Of a stretch of 36,513 nucleotides of DNA, positions 1 through 8,399 are shown piece by piece (positions within the stretch are counted from its first letter, which is position 1; every line of letters begins with the position of its first letter). The translations under genes were made by a program, and so were the position numbers. Origin of the DNA: Acidimicrobiaceae bacterium (GTDB lineage: Bacteria; Actinomycetota; Acidimicrobiia; Acidimicrobiales; Bog-793); NCBI GenBank assembly GCA_003140595.1, contig PLKG01000140.1:1-36513 (forward strand), given 5' to 3'. A model generated the notes under the pieces. That model ran no database searches and was not told the DNA's origin. It saw nothing but the letters and a program-made list of their open reading frames with translations.

Positions 1-750
1 CTTAAAAGGGGCAAGCCGGGTGGTGACCTCCTCGGTGAGCGTGGCAATCGAGGCGTCGAGGAAGTCGATATGGTCGATCACCTGACGACACACCACCGCG
101 TGGTGCGCGCCGAAATGCCCCGACAGCGCCTCTTCGAGCTCGGTGATCTTCGCCCGCATGCGGCCCTTTGCCATCTGGGCGAGGACCGCCGGGTCCCGCT
201 CGCCTCGGATCAGGGCCTCGATGATCTCGCGCGAGGACTTGCTCCAGACCACAGAGGCGACCGAGGTGAGCTTGATCCCAGCGTCTTGGAGAACCTTCTC
301 GAGCCGCTGGATCTCACGGGTGCGTGCGTCGACCTGAGTCTTGCGATAGCGGGTCAGTTCGCGAAGCTCGCGGATCGGAGGTGGTGGGACGAAGGAGGGC
401 CGGACCATCCCGTGCGCGGCGACGTCGGCGAGCCACTCCGCGTCAGAGAGATCGCTCTTCCGGCCGGGCACGTTCTTTACGTGTTGCGCGTTGCACAGCC
501 ACAGCTCGTCGAAGAGGCCCTCGAGCGCGTAGAACGGTGGCTTCCAATACACGCCGGTCCCCTCCATCGCGACGGTTGTCACCGCGACGTCGGCAAGGAA
601 CGCCGCGAGCTCACCGAGACCGCGACGTGTTGTCCCGAAGCGTTTCTTGGTGACACTGACCTCGCCGTCAGGCTCGACCACCCGGCAGCAGACGACCACC
701 GTGTCTCGGTGAACGTCCAGCCCCGCAACCCGGTCTCTGATCCGTTTCAT
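1..750 (-). CDS. IS110-family transposase (bridge-RNA-guided recombinase), 3' part beyond window edge
   Basis: A reading frame of 250 codons runs leftwards off the window, so the C-terminal half (the transposase_20 domain with the catalytic serine) is not visible. The visible part is the RuvC-like DEDD domain of IS110 recombinases: D12 in GLDVHRD, E63 in MEGTGVYW, and D100 and D103 in GRKSDLSDAEWLAD. A helical linker follows (TRYRKTQVDARTREIQRLEK), then a segment ending near TTRLAPF. The ATG at 750 is preceded by a strong GGAGGTGGGAG ribosome site. IS110 enzymes move by site-specific recombination at a target chosen by a structured RNA made from the element's non-coding end. Whether the element is intact cannot be judged from here. 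Confidence 0.9.
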   Translation of the reverse strand, partial: MKRIRDRVAGLDVHRDTVVVCCRVVEPDGEVSVTKKRFGTTRRGLGELAAFLADVAVTTVAMEGTGVYWKPPFYALEGLFDELWLCNAQHVKNVPGRKSDLSDAEWLADVAAHGMVRPSFVPPPPIRELRELTRYRKTQVDARTREIQRLEKVLQDAGIKLTSVASVVWSKSSREIIEALIRGERDPAVLAQMAKGRMRAKITELEEALSGHFGAHHAVVCRQVIDHIDFLDASIATLTEEVTTRLAPFK

Positions 751-1000
751 CTCCCACCTCCATGTTCTTGGAGGCTGTCGGGGAGGGCCTCACGAAGCGA
801 AGTCTGGGGTTCGTGCTCGTAGCGACAGTCGAAGATCCTCCACGGCCCTCCGCACCACACTCATCACGCGCTCACGGCGGCAAGTCAATCTCGGCGACGG
901 CTCCCGGCAGCCGGCCACAAGCATTTCATCCGACGCGGATGGCCGTCCCGGTCATGGCCACTCATCGGGCTATGGGTCGTGAGTTACCTGACGTGCCGCT
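751..1000 (-). other. Non-coding left-end flank of the IS110 element; candidate bridge RNA source
   Basis: About 380 bases separate the transposase start from the next gene start at 1131. In the IS110 group (IS621 is the studied case) the bridge RNA is transcribed from the non-coding end upstream of the recombinase. This is the matching position and strand. The stretch is GC-rich with several short complementary blocks, for example GGAGGCTG and the GGAGG of the ribosome site. I cannot place the element boundary, the core dinucleotide or the guide loops by eye, so the limits given are approximate and the RNA is inferred from family and position only. Confidence 0.35.
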
Positions 1001-1130
1001 CGCTATGAGCGCGGACTTCCGGACTTGGTCTCGCCCGCTCGAAGTGATCGGCAATCGGGCGCCCCAGGGGCGAAGAAGAGGCCTCGTTCGGGGCGGCATC
1101 GGGTGCGGCGACTGGCTGGCAATCGGAGCG

Positions 1131-1635
1131 ATGTTCTGTTTGTGTGGGAAGGTGCAGAACGACGAGGAGATTGGCTTCTCACTGGGGAATTCAGACGAGC
1201 GGGAGCTGCTGCTCGATTGGCTCGGCTACCTGCGCAACGCAGTGATGCGCAAGATCGAAGGCGTCAGTGACGCCGATGCCCGATGGACACCCGACGGCCG
1301 ACTGATCTCATTGATCGGAATAGTGAATCACCTCACCCATGTCGAATGGCGGTGGATCGACGGTGGGATGCTCGGCCACGACGTCAGCCGCAACGAAGGG
1401 GAGTTCAACCCCGGCCAGGAGCTCACTGTGGATGCCGCCCTCACCGCCTACCGAGAACGCGCGAACGCAACGAACGCCACCGCGAGGAGACTCGCGTTCC
1501 CTTGAAGACCCTTGCGGGCTTGTCGAAGGCACGGACCTACGTTGGGTGCTCCTTCACCTCATCTATGAGACTGCCCGTCACGCGGGCCATGCCGACGCAG
1601 CACGAGAACTCCTCGATGGGACCACCGGGGAGTGA
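1131..1635 (+). pseudogene. DUF664/DinB-superfamily protein, frameshifted
   Basis: Two frames together make one DinB-like four-helix protein of about 165 residues. Frame one, from ATG 1131 with GGAG just upstream, gives ERELLLDWLGYLRNAVMRKI and, further on, [12 protein letters not shown], which supplies the first metal-binding-type histidine region of the fold. It stops at TGA 1503-1505. The other frame, from about 1501, gives [20 protein letters not shown] and [18 protein letters not shown], the classic DUF664 C-terminus, and ends at TGA 1633-1635. The switch is at 1494-1501, next to a TTCCC run, and needs one base removed. DUF664/DinB_2 members are often thiol-dependent metalloenzymes; the substrate is unknown. 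It is either a true pseudogene or a one-base sequencing error. Confidence 0.7.
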
Positions 1636-1799
1636 GCGAAGCGCCTATCATGCGCCGGACGGCATGGTGAAGTGCCGGCGCTTCGTGCCAGCCTTTGACG
1701 CTGTCAGCGACCGCGAACGGAATCGGCAAGGAGAACGAGCACGCTCCCGTCGATCTGCGTGCCCGTCCTTCGAGGCCAGTCGACGTTCGGTGAGGCAAT

Positions 1800-4355
1800 T
1801 TGTGTGGGACTTCCAGCTGCCGAACTCCCGAGGACACGGTTAGCCGGGACGGACGCTACCTCCCCGGTGTCAAACAAGCGCACCATCTGGTCGGCGCACC
1901 CCGATGGTTCATCTCCTACGCTCTCCGCATAGATACCCTGACATTCCTGTTCACCGACATTGAGGGATCGACGCGGCTTCTCCAGGAGCTGGGCGAACGC
2001 TACGCCGACGTACTGATGGAGCACTATTGGCTCCTGCGGCAGGCATTTCGTTCTCACGGCGGCGTCGAGCAGGGCACCCAAGGAGATTCGTTCTTCTACG
2101 TCTTCCCGTCCGCTTCGGCTGCCGTCTCGGCCGCCGCGGACGCTCAACATGCGCTGGGAACAGGCCCTCCCCGGGTACGGATGGGCATTCACACAGGCGA
2201 GGCGATCCTGACCGCCGAGGGCTACGCCGGGCTCGACGTGCACAAGGCGGCTCGCGTGGCCGCCGCCGCCCACGGCGGTCAAGTGGTGCTGTCGAGAGAG
2301 GCACGCGTCCAGATCGACTCCGCTATTCCACTTCTCGATCTTGGGGAACACAGGCTCAAGGACTTCGACGAACCCGTCTGGTTGTTCCAGTTCGGCACGA
2401 ACACGTTCCCACCGCTCAGGACGACCTCGAACACAAACCTGCCCCAGTTGGCGAGCTCGTTCGTGGGCCGGCGGCGGGAAGCGCACGCTGTGAGCTCCCT
2501 GATCCGTAACGGTTCGCGCCTCGTCACGCTGACCGGATCTGGTGGGTCGGGCAAGACTCGGCTGGCGATCGAGGTGGCGGCCGGGCTTGTGCCTGAATTC
2601 CGGGCCGGTGTGTTCTGGGTCGGCTTGGCGCCGCTGCGTGAGCCGGGACTCGTGATCGAGACGATCGGGAGATCACTCGGGGCAAAGACCGGGCTTGCCG
2701 CGCATGTTGGCGAACGCGAGATGCTGCTGCTGCTCGACAACCTCGAGCAGGTGATCGGGATCGCCCCAGAGCTGTCGATCTTGCTCGAGGCTTGCCCGAA
2801 CTTGTCGCTGCTTGTCACCAGCCGCGAGCTCTTGCGTATCCGGGGCGAGGTCGAATACCTGGTTCTGCCTCTCGCCGATGCGGAGGCAGTCGAGCTCTTC
2901 TGTGCCCGGGCACGTGTCGCACCTGATGCCACTGTCGCCGACCTCTGCCGTGCGCTCGACAACTTGCCGTTGGCAGTCGAACTTGCCGCGGCGCGGTCGA
3001 GCGTGTTGTCGCCGGCACAGGCTTACGCGAGGCTCTCCGGGCGCCTCGACGTATTCAAAGGTGGCAGGGATGCTGACCCCCGCCAGCAGACGCTGCGGGC
3101 AACGATCGAGTGGAGCCACGAACTGCTCGGCGCGGTCGAGCAGCACTTGTTTGCCTGCCTCGCCGTCTTTGCCGCCGGCTTCACGCTTGAGGCGGCAGAG
3201 CAGGTCACCGGCGTCGCGCTCGACAGCCTGCAGGCGCTGGTTGACAAGAGCCTTCTCCGGCACACCGCGGAGCGTTTCTGGATGCTCGAGACCATCCGGG
3301 AGTACGCGGTCGAACGGCTGGACGAGCTTGATGAGGCTGCCGAGTTGCGGCGTCGCCACGCCGAGCATTTCTTGGTCCTCGCCGAGCGGGCCGAGTCCGA
3401 GCTGGCGGGCGAGCGGCAAGCTGAGTGGCTCGAACTGCTCGAACGGGACTACGCGAACCTGCGGTCTGCGCTCGCCTGGCTCCTCGGTTCCGAAACACCG
3501 GAACTTGGTGTCCGGCTCGCGGGCGCCCTGAGCCAATTCTGGTCCAAGCGGGGGTACCTTGCCGAGGGCCGCCTCCGGTTGGCTGAAGCGCTCGCCGTGT
3601 GCGATCGCGGCAAGGAGCAAGCGAAGGTGCTCTTCAGCGCGGCGCTACTGGCGACATTGCAGGGCGACTGGCCGGAAGGGAGGCGCCTCTCGGAGCATTG
3701 TCATCAACTCAGCCTCCAGATCGGCGAGCTTCTTCTCGCGGCTCGGTCGCTGCTGACGCTGGGACGGGTGACTGTTGCCGAGGGTGATCATGTGCGCGCC
3801 TGCTCGCTCTTCGAGGCGGCGGTGGACCTCGCGACCGGGATTGACGACGCGACGACCATCGCGATGGCCCGTTTCAACCTCGGCTACGCGTCGCTGAGCG
3901 CCGGCGACTACGTCCGGGCCCGAAAGGAGATACAGGACGCTCTTGCCCACTTCGAGAAGAACGCGGATCCTTACGGCACCTCACGTGCCCTCGCCGGGCT
4001 GGGTTCTGTCGCCCTGCAAGAAGGGAGTCCTGACGAAGCAATTGCGCACTTGCGACAGAGTCTGGCGATCTCACGGACGCTCGGAGATCGAGACGACATC
4101 GTGTGGGCGCTGCAACTTCTTGGAGTCGCCGCGGTTGGATCGCAGAGTGAGAAGGCGGCCCGACTGCTCGGCTCGGCCGAGGTGCTACGCGAAATGCTCG
4201 GCGTCTCGCTCTCGGGCACCGAACTCGCCCTGCATGAGCGAGCGGTTGCTTCTCTCCGATCGGCGTTCGACGCCGAGACCCTCACAAGAGCCTGGTCCAT
4301 CGGACGTGACATGGCTCTCGCACAGGCAATCGAACAGGCATTGGACAACGACTGA
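1800..4355 (+). CDS. Class III nucleotidyl cyclase - STAND ATPase - TPR signalling protein
   Basis: Large multidomain regulator of up to 851 residues. An N-terminal adenylate/guanylate cyclase domain (about 47-200) has FTDIEGST with metal-binding D53, QGDSFF with the second metal aspartate D96, and VHKAARVAAAAHGGQV, typical of the actinobacterial family. A STAND/NB-ARC-like ATPase follows, with Walker A GSGGSGKT (246-253), Walker B LLLLDNLEQ (D313) and DNLPLAVELAAARS as the GxP-type motif. The rest (about 560-840) is alpha-helical TPR-like repeats. No C-terminal HTH is visible, so it is not a LuxR-type activator. The start is unclear: 1800 is a TTG with no good ribosome site, while the conserved part begins near 1936 (TLTFLFTDIEG). 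The true start may be a weak codon inside 1800-1936, or the 5' end may be damaged. It stands alone, with no partner gene adjacent. Confidence 0.88.
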   Translation: MCGTSSCRTPEDTVSRDGRYLPGVKQAHHLVGAPRWFISYALRIDTLTFLFTDIEGSTRLLQELGERYADVLMEHYWLLRQAFRSHGGVEQGTQGDSFFYVFPSASAAVSAAADAQHALGTGPPRVRMGIHTGEAILTAEGYAGLDVHKAARVAAAAHGGQVVLSREARVQIDSAIPLLDLGEHRLKDFDEPVWLFQFGTNTFPPLRTTSNTNLPQLASSFVGRRREAHAVSSLIRNGSRLVTLTGSGGSGKTRLAIEVAAGLVPEFRAGVFWVGLAPLREPGLVIETIGRSLGAKTGLAAHVGEREMLLLLDNLEQVIGIAPELSILLEACPNLSLLVTSRELLRIRGEVEYLVLPLADAEAVELFCARARVAPDATVADLCRALDNLPLAVELAAARSSVLSPAQAYARLSGRLDVFKGGRDADPRQQTLRATIEWSHELLGAVEQHLFACLAVFAAGFTLEAAEQVTGVALDSLQALVDKSLLRHTAERFWMLETIREYAVERLDELDEAAELRRRHAEHFLVLAERAESELAGERQAEWLELLERDYANLRSALAWLLGSETPELGVRLAGALSQFWSKRGYLAEGRLRLAEALAVCDRGKEQAKVLFSAALLATLQGDWPEGRRLSEHCHQLSLQIGELLLAARSLLTLGRVTVAEGDHVRACSLFEAAVDLATGIDDATTIAMARFNLGYASLSAGDYVRARKEIQDALAHFEKNADPYGTSRALAGLGSVALQEGSPDEAIAHLRQSLAISRTLGDRDDIVWALQLLGVAAVGSQSEKAARLLGSAEVLREMLGVSLSGTELALHERAVASLRSAFDAETLTRAWSIGRDMALAQAIEQALDND

Positions 4356-4647
4356 CCCCCGTAGCCGACGACACGGCCAGCTGCTCCTCCCGCTGAGCTG
4401 TCGGAGGCCGGCTCGCCCGTCTCCTCCCCTCTGCCAGATGTTCGCAATGGGTGTACTCACCTGGGGTGCTTGGTGCTGCAATGCCTCGGAGCGGTCCGGC
4501 ATACTCGCTGAAGTTTCTCGTCGACTATGTGAACGTTTTGTACAACAACTACGGGGAGTACGTTGACTTCTAGCTAGCTCCGTCGCCGCATGTCCCGCTG
4601 TCCCAAGCCGCAGCGGCACGGGGGACGTCACTATTGCAGCGAATGGC
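4356..4647. other. Gap after the cyclase gene, no recognised gene
   Basis: No family match is visible. A 30-codon frame, ATG 4480 to TAG 4570-4572, ends in YVNVLYNNYGEYVDF. It uses AT-richer codons than its neighbours and lacks a convincing ribosome site. It could be a leftover C-terminus of an older gene. Confidence 0.3.
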
Positions 4648-4701
4648 GGGGACTTTCCTTGGCCATCAACGGGGACTGCAACTTGGCCATTGACAGGGGA
4701 C
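4648..4701. repeat. Tandem GGGGAC...TTGGCCAT repeats resembling an IS21-type element end
   Basis: Two imperfect direct repeats stand head to tail: 4648-4670 (GGGGAC, 8 bases, GGCCATCAAC) and 4671-4694 (GGGGAC, 8 bases, TGGCCATTGAC). A third AGGGGAC follows at 4695-4701. Read on the minus strand from 4695 the block begins TGTCAATGGCC, with two copies of the repeat inwards. IS21-family elements carry such repeated transposase-binding motifs inside termini that start with TG. No istA/istB gene lies in the window, so this would be a solitary end or scar. The family assignment is from pattern only. Confidence 0.4.
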
Positions 4702-4750
4702 CGGAGTCATTGCGACACAGTGGTCGGTTCGGTCGTTGTTGACAGGTAGC

Positions 4751-4915
4751 TCACGCACTCGAATTCGCGTGTCGGTGGCCGCGTCGTCGAGTGTTTCGGT
4801 GATCGACCCGGGCGACATACACGATGCGCTCGTCTTCGTCGATCCAGTAGCGGACCCGATATTGCTCGACCCGCGCGGTGCGCCGGCCTGCCAGTTCCCA
4901 CCCGAGCGCGTACAG
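4751..4915 (-). pseudogene. RelE/ParE-type toxin remnant (C-terminal half)
   Basis: A minus-strand frame of about 54 residues ends at TGA 4751-4753 and contains ARVEQYRVRYWIDEDERIVY then VARVDHRNTRRRGHR. This is the conserved C-terminal beta-sheet pattern of RelE/ParE ribonuclease or gyrase toxins (gdYRvrYeiddderiVyvlrVdHR). An in-frame TAA at 4916-4918 cuts off the N-terminal helices and there is no start codon at that end, so the gene is broken. No RHH, AbrB or Phd/YefM antitoxin is recognisable upstream on the minus strand (4919-5200). It lies right next to the IS21-like end, fitting a scarred insertion hot spot. Confidence 0.5.
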
Positions 4916-4918
4916 TTA

Positions 4919-5415
4919 CCGACGAATCCTCCCCGGTGACCGCATCTATAACACGACCATTGTGCTCCGGAGCGTTTCTCGGTGGGCGCGTCGCGGTTGG
5001 ACGGTTTCTGCTGTCGCGTCACTGGCGAAAGATGCCAGCATCAGTTGTGTTCTCATGCTGTTCTCGACCTCGCCCGCGACGACGCCAAGGCCAATCGAGT
5101 CATGTGCGCCCTTAGTGAGCTTTCGAGCAGCCGTCAGTGCCGACTGGCTCGCAGCGTTTCTGGGCCGCGGTTCAGCGACTGTTCGAGACACAGGGGATCG
5201 CCATCGGGCGCCGCTGGAGTGGGGACAAGGACAGTCCCGGGACCGTCTATACCTGGAGCAGTTCTGACGGAAAGTCTGCCAAGACTCACACAGGACGCTA
5301 CGCGGATTACCAGAAGCCTCCCAGGTTCGATCGTCACAGTGGAGGGAGTCCGCTTGTCCTCACCGAGTTGGGCCCCACCCAAGCCAGTCTGGTTCCGAGT
5401 TCTGATTGGAAACCG
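4919..5415. other. Gap between toxin remnant and lipoprotein gene
   Basis: No gene is recognised in about 500 bases. The lipoprotein frame is open upstream to 5137, adding up to 93 residues, but that extension has no signal-peptide or domain character. I treat it as the 5' non-coding region of the lipoprotein gene. A ten-base palindrome GTCCCGGGAC lies near 5235; no promoter could be assigned with confidence. Confidence 0.4.
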
Positions 5416-6915
5416 ATGTCGAATCTAGAGTTGAGATCCAAGTTTCGTCGTTCCCTGCTGGCTATCCCGGTGACAGCTTTGGTCCTGTCGGCCTGTGGGG
5501 CAAGTGGCGCCACAAACGCCGCCATACCGAAAATCTCGATGTCCCGAGAGGCGACCGCCACCACGGTGGCGAAGCCGTCCAGTACGACCCGTGTCGCGAC
5601 AGCGCCATCGGGAAGTTCCCACGCAGCAAAGGGCAGTGCCAGCACACCCCCATCGGGCAGCCCGCCGCCGCCCCCCGGAGGCGGGTCGGGACCGGGAGGC
5701 AATGGTTCCTCCAAGGTGGTGACCGGGACGGGGGCCTTCACGCTCGCCGGTGGGCAAGCCTCGAAGTCCGACCAGGCCATCATGGCGGCATCCACCAATG
5801 AATCGGGGGTCCTCGCCAAGGATTCCGCAAAGTTGACATTGACAGACGTCAACGTCTCGACGACGGGCAGTAGTTCCTCATCCGATAACAGCAGCTTCTA
5901 CGGCCTCGACGCCGGTGTCCTCGCTTTTACCGGCTCTGCAATCAACGAGAGCGGGGGGTTGGTGACCACGACCGGCGACGGAGCCAACGCGGTATTTGCC
6001 TACGGGTCGGGCTCCTCGATCACGATTAGCGACACCAAAATCAAGGCGTCGGGTCAGTACGCGCACGGCATCATGGCCAGTGGTGGCGGCTCGATCAAAG
6101 CCATCAACGTGACCGTCTCCACGGCGGGGGCGAGCAGTGCCGCGGTGGCCACCGACCGCGGTGGGGGCGCCATCACGGTCATCGGCGGCACCTTCAAGAC
6201 CTCGGGCCACAACTCCCCGGGCCTGTACTCGACAGGCACGCTCAAAGCGACCGGTGCCACTTTCGACGCCACAGGTGCTGAAGCCGCGGTGGTCGAGGGG
6301 TCCAACTCCGTGATCGTGACCAGCAGTCACTTGACTGGTCACGTGAACCGCGGAGTGATGCTGTACCAGAGCATGTCCGGGGATGCCCAGGGCGAAAAGG
6401 GCACGTTCACCGAGACTGGTGGGTCGCTCACGGCTCTTGACGGGCCACTGTTCTTCGTGACCAACACGACGGCTGCTATCAACCTCACCGGGGTGAAGTT
6501 GTCGGACCCTTCCGGAACCTTGCTCGACGCGGCGGCCTCGAGCTGGGGCACGAGCGAGGCGAACGGTGGAAATGTCACCGTCAATGCCACGCGTCAGTCC
6601 ATGACCGGGGCGGTCGACGTCGATGACATCAGTACAGCCGTCCTCAACCTCAAAGACGGTTCGAGCCTTAGCGGCGCGATCAACGCCGCCGGGACCGGGA
6701 AGAGCGTTACCCTCAGTCTCGACAAGTCCTCCAAATGGACTGTCATGGGTAACTCGCATCTGACCGTGCTCCGCGACTCGGCGGGCGTCTCAGGCTCGAA
6801 GGTGACCAACATCGTCGGCGACGGCCACATCGTGTACTACGACGCCAATTCCAACCCATGGCTCGGCGGAAGGACCTACACCCTCCAAGGAGGAGGCACG
6901 CTTACTCCGGTGTGA
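5416..6915 (+). CDS. Secreted beta-helix-like lipoprotein
   Basis: Starting at ATG 5416 the protein has 499 residues. The N-terminus is a lipoprotein signal: basic residues (RSKFRRS), a hydrophobic stretch (LLAIPVTALVLSACG) and lipobox LSA-C with Cys27 as lipidation site. A low-complexity Ser/Thr/Pro/Gly linker (about 50-95, with PPPPPGGGSGPGG) follows. The rest is a chain of about 20-residue strand-turn units rich in G, S, T, N and V, such as GVLAFTGSAINESGG, TITISDTKIKASGQ-like and AVVVEGSNS-like turns. This pattern is typical of right-handed parallel beta-helix adhesin or carbohydrate-binding proteins. It probably sits outside the membrane as a surface anchor or binder. No catalytic motif is visible. 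The frame is open upstream to 5137, but only this start gives a signal peptide; its ribosome site (GGA) is weak. Confidence 0.75.
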   Translation: MSNLELRSKFRRSLLAIPVTALVLSACGASGATNAAIPKISMSREATATTVAKPSSTTRVATAPSGSSHAAKGSASTPPSGSPPPPPGGGSGPGGNGSSKVVTGTGAFTLAGGQASKSDQAIMAASTNESGVLAKDSAKLTLTDVNVSTTGSSSSSDNSSFYGLDAGVLAFTGSAINESGGLVTTTGDGANAVFAYGSGSSITISDTKIKASGQYAHGIMASGGGSIKAINVTVSTAGASSAAVATDRGGGAITVIGGTFKTSGHNSPGLYSTGTLKATGATFDATGAEAAVVEGSNSVIVTSSHLTGHVNRGVMLYQSMSGDAQGEKGTFTETGGSLTALDGPLFFVTNTTAAINLTGVKLSDPSGTLLDAAASSWGTSEANGGNVTVNATRQSMTGAVDVDDISTAVLNLKDGSSLSGAINAAGTGKSVTLSLDKSSKWTVMGNSHLTVLRDSAGVSGSKVTNIVGDGHIVYYDANSNPWLGGRTYTLQGGGTLTPV

Positions 6916-7073
6916 GTGGACTGGCAGGAGCGAGGTGACAGTCCGGGAGCGACCCAGGTAGAGAAGCGACACACCGCCGAATCGGTACTTAGCCGGGTCC
7001 GATGGCAGTGGCCGGAGCCGCTTATACGTATCGTTAGGCTCAAGACGCCGAGATAACACTCCGAGGGGGGAAC

Positions 7074-7584
7074 ATGTTCACGAGAACAAGGCGCCTGGTA
7101 ACAGTCGCCACCCTGTGTGGTTGGACTGTGCGTTTCACTCAGCGCCTCGAACGGAGCTGCTGCAGCAGCGACGAAGGCCCCAGGGGTCAATGGGATCTGG
7201 CTCGCATACGCGTGGGCGACCGGGCAAGGCAAACCTGGCAGCCCCAACCAAGCCTTCCTGCTGAACAACAAACCGGGTTCCGCTCGCGTCACCGGCACGC
7301 TGGCGGAGTTCAAGATCTTGGGGACTTTCTCACCGGTGACCGGCAAGGCAACGCTTGTGGTAGGCGTACAACCAGGCACCACGCAGACGACGAACTACTA
7401 CGTCAAGTTCGTGTTCAAGTCGCACAGCACCGCTCAGACGAACCACCCCACGTTCTCCGGGTCGTTCGACTACGTGAGCCGAGTGACTGGGGAGCCGGTA
7501 CCGAACAGCACCGGAAAGGTCACGGCCATCCGATGCTCGTACCAGATGAACGCTGCAGCTATGGCCTTGTGCGGCTTGGATTAA
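7074..7584 (+). pseudogene. Small secreted protein, frameshift inside signal peptide
   Basis: ATG 7074 has a strong GAGGGGGG ribosome site and encodes MFTRTRRLVTVATL. In that frame the sequence then becomes nonsense. Dropping one base at about 7116 joins it to VVGLCVSLSASNGAAAAA, giving a textbook Sec signal peptide with Ala-rich cleavage site near residue 36. The mature part of about 135 residues (APGVNGIWLAYAWATGQG onward) ends at TAA 7582-7584. It contains beta-strand-like GTLAEFKILGTFSPVTGKAT and two C-terminal cysteines (IRCSYQM and ALCGLD). No known family is recognised. A perfect hairpin follows the stop. The shift may be a sequencing error, because everything else about the gene looks functional. 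Confidence 0.6.
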
Positions 7585-7585
7585 G

Positions 7586-7609
7586 GAGTAGCACGCAATC
7601 GTGCTACTC
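7586..7609 (+). terminator. Hairpin terminator after the small secreted protein gene
   Basis: A perfect 10-bp stem, GAGTAGCACG (7586-7595) with CGTGCTACTC (7600-7609), closes a four-base CAAT loop. It begins two bases after the stop codon and is followed by a weak T-rich tract (GATTTTGG), as expected for an intrinsic terminator in a GC-rich genome. Confidence 0.75.
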
Positions 7610-7613
7610 GTGA

Positions 7614-8094
7614 TCTGATTTTGGTAGGTGGCCTAAGGAGTCGTGCTCGGCGGTCGCGTCCGGCTCGGTCACGGTCTTGGTTATGAATAGAACAGGGACA
7701 GCTGGTCAGGCGACGACAACCGCCGCTGTCGTCGCTCTGATTCCACGTGGTCGGTACAGGCAGCGCGACATCGATCGGCCCGATCTCGGAGACGGTCGTG
7801 TACTACTCCAAGGGACATCTGCTCGACGCCGAACGGGTCGTGGAAGATCTCCATGGCATCGTCGCGATGGCCGAGGGACCGACGGACGCCGGAGCAGACG
7901 TCACGGTGGTCACGGGCTCGGACTATTCCGTGCTGGCCGATCACTCTGCCGCTACGAGCACGACGGCAGCTGCAGCGGATGCGACGGCAACTACAGCGGA
8001 CCTGCTGGTAGACCTGACGGCAACGACGGCGGAGCTTGACGTCGGCAAGTACTCTCGGACCGCCGAGCCCGGCGGTACAGCCCCTTCCTTCTAA
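7614..8094 (+). pseudogene. LytR_C-domain fragment, frameshifted
   Basis: One frame (about 7635-7740) reads AVASGSVTVLVMNRTGTAGQ then ATTTAAVVAL. The next frame, from 7741, continues FHVVGTGSATSIGPISETVV and YYSKGHLLDAERVVEDL, later ADVTVVTGSDYS. Together this is one LytR_C domain (the VlNgtg.aGlA...L...Gf.V...ttv.Y..g...aA pattern), the C-terminal module of LytR-CpsA-Psr wall-polymer ligases or of stand-alone anchored proteins. The junction at 7738-7741 lacks the usual glycine codon, so two bases are missing or one is extra. No LCP catalytic domain and no start codon with ribosome site lie upstream. The C-terminus is a low-complexity Ala/Thr tail. A decayed fragment is most likely. Confidence 0.6.
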
Positions 8095-8399
8095 GACCCG
8101 AGGGCTTGTCCCTCCGCGTGAGGAAGTGGCCGTAAGGTGCTTTGAGACAAGGCTTCCCGGCACAACGACGCGTTAAGCGCGCAGTGACTCCGGCGGACAC
8201 CGGCGGAGATGACGGCACGAGATTCGACAGCCCGATACAGCCCTCGCGCAGGAGCGCGACCACGGCGAAGTCACCGCTGGCCCCCGCGGATCGCGGGACT
8301 TGAGCACTGCAATCGGTGTGTCGCGTGTAGTCCTCTGCCCGGGGCAGCGGTTGCGACCAGCACTCACCCGGAGTCGACCCAGGCAACCCCTAGAGTGCA
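8095..8399. other. Leader region of the KimA-like gene
   Basis: About 305 bases without a gene. It contains short complementary blocks (CTTGTC at about 8103 with GACAAG at about 8147) and a near direct repeat CTCCGGCGG/ACCGGCGG at about 8187-8205. KimA genes in other bacteria can be under a c-di-AMP (ydaO/yuaA) riboswitch. I looked for its conserved blocks and could not find them here. Confidence 0.4.

Noticed and set aside
5137-5415. In-frame 93-residue N-terminal extension of the beta-helix lipoprotein
   Set aside because: It would bury the lipoprotein signal peptide inside the chain; ATG 5416 gives a proper signal and lipobox.
7677-8039. Separate 120-residue gene overlapping the LytR_C fragment
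   Set aside because: After residue 21 the frame turns into Arg/Gly/Asp noise while the adjacent frame continues the LytR_C pattern, so it is one frameshifted domain.
8095-8399. Possible c-di-AMP (ydaO/yuaA) riboswitch before the KimA-like gene
   Set aside because: Expected from family knowledge, but the conserved helices and GGGAA-type blocks could not be found.
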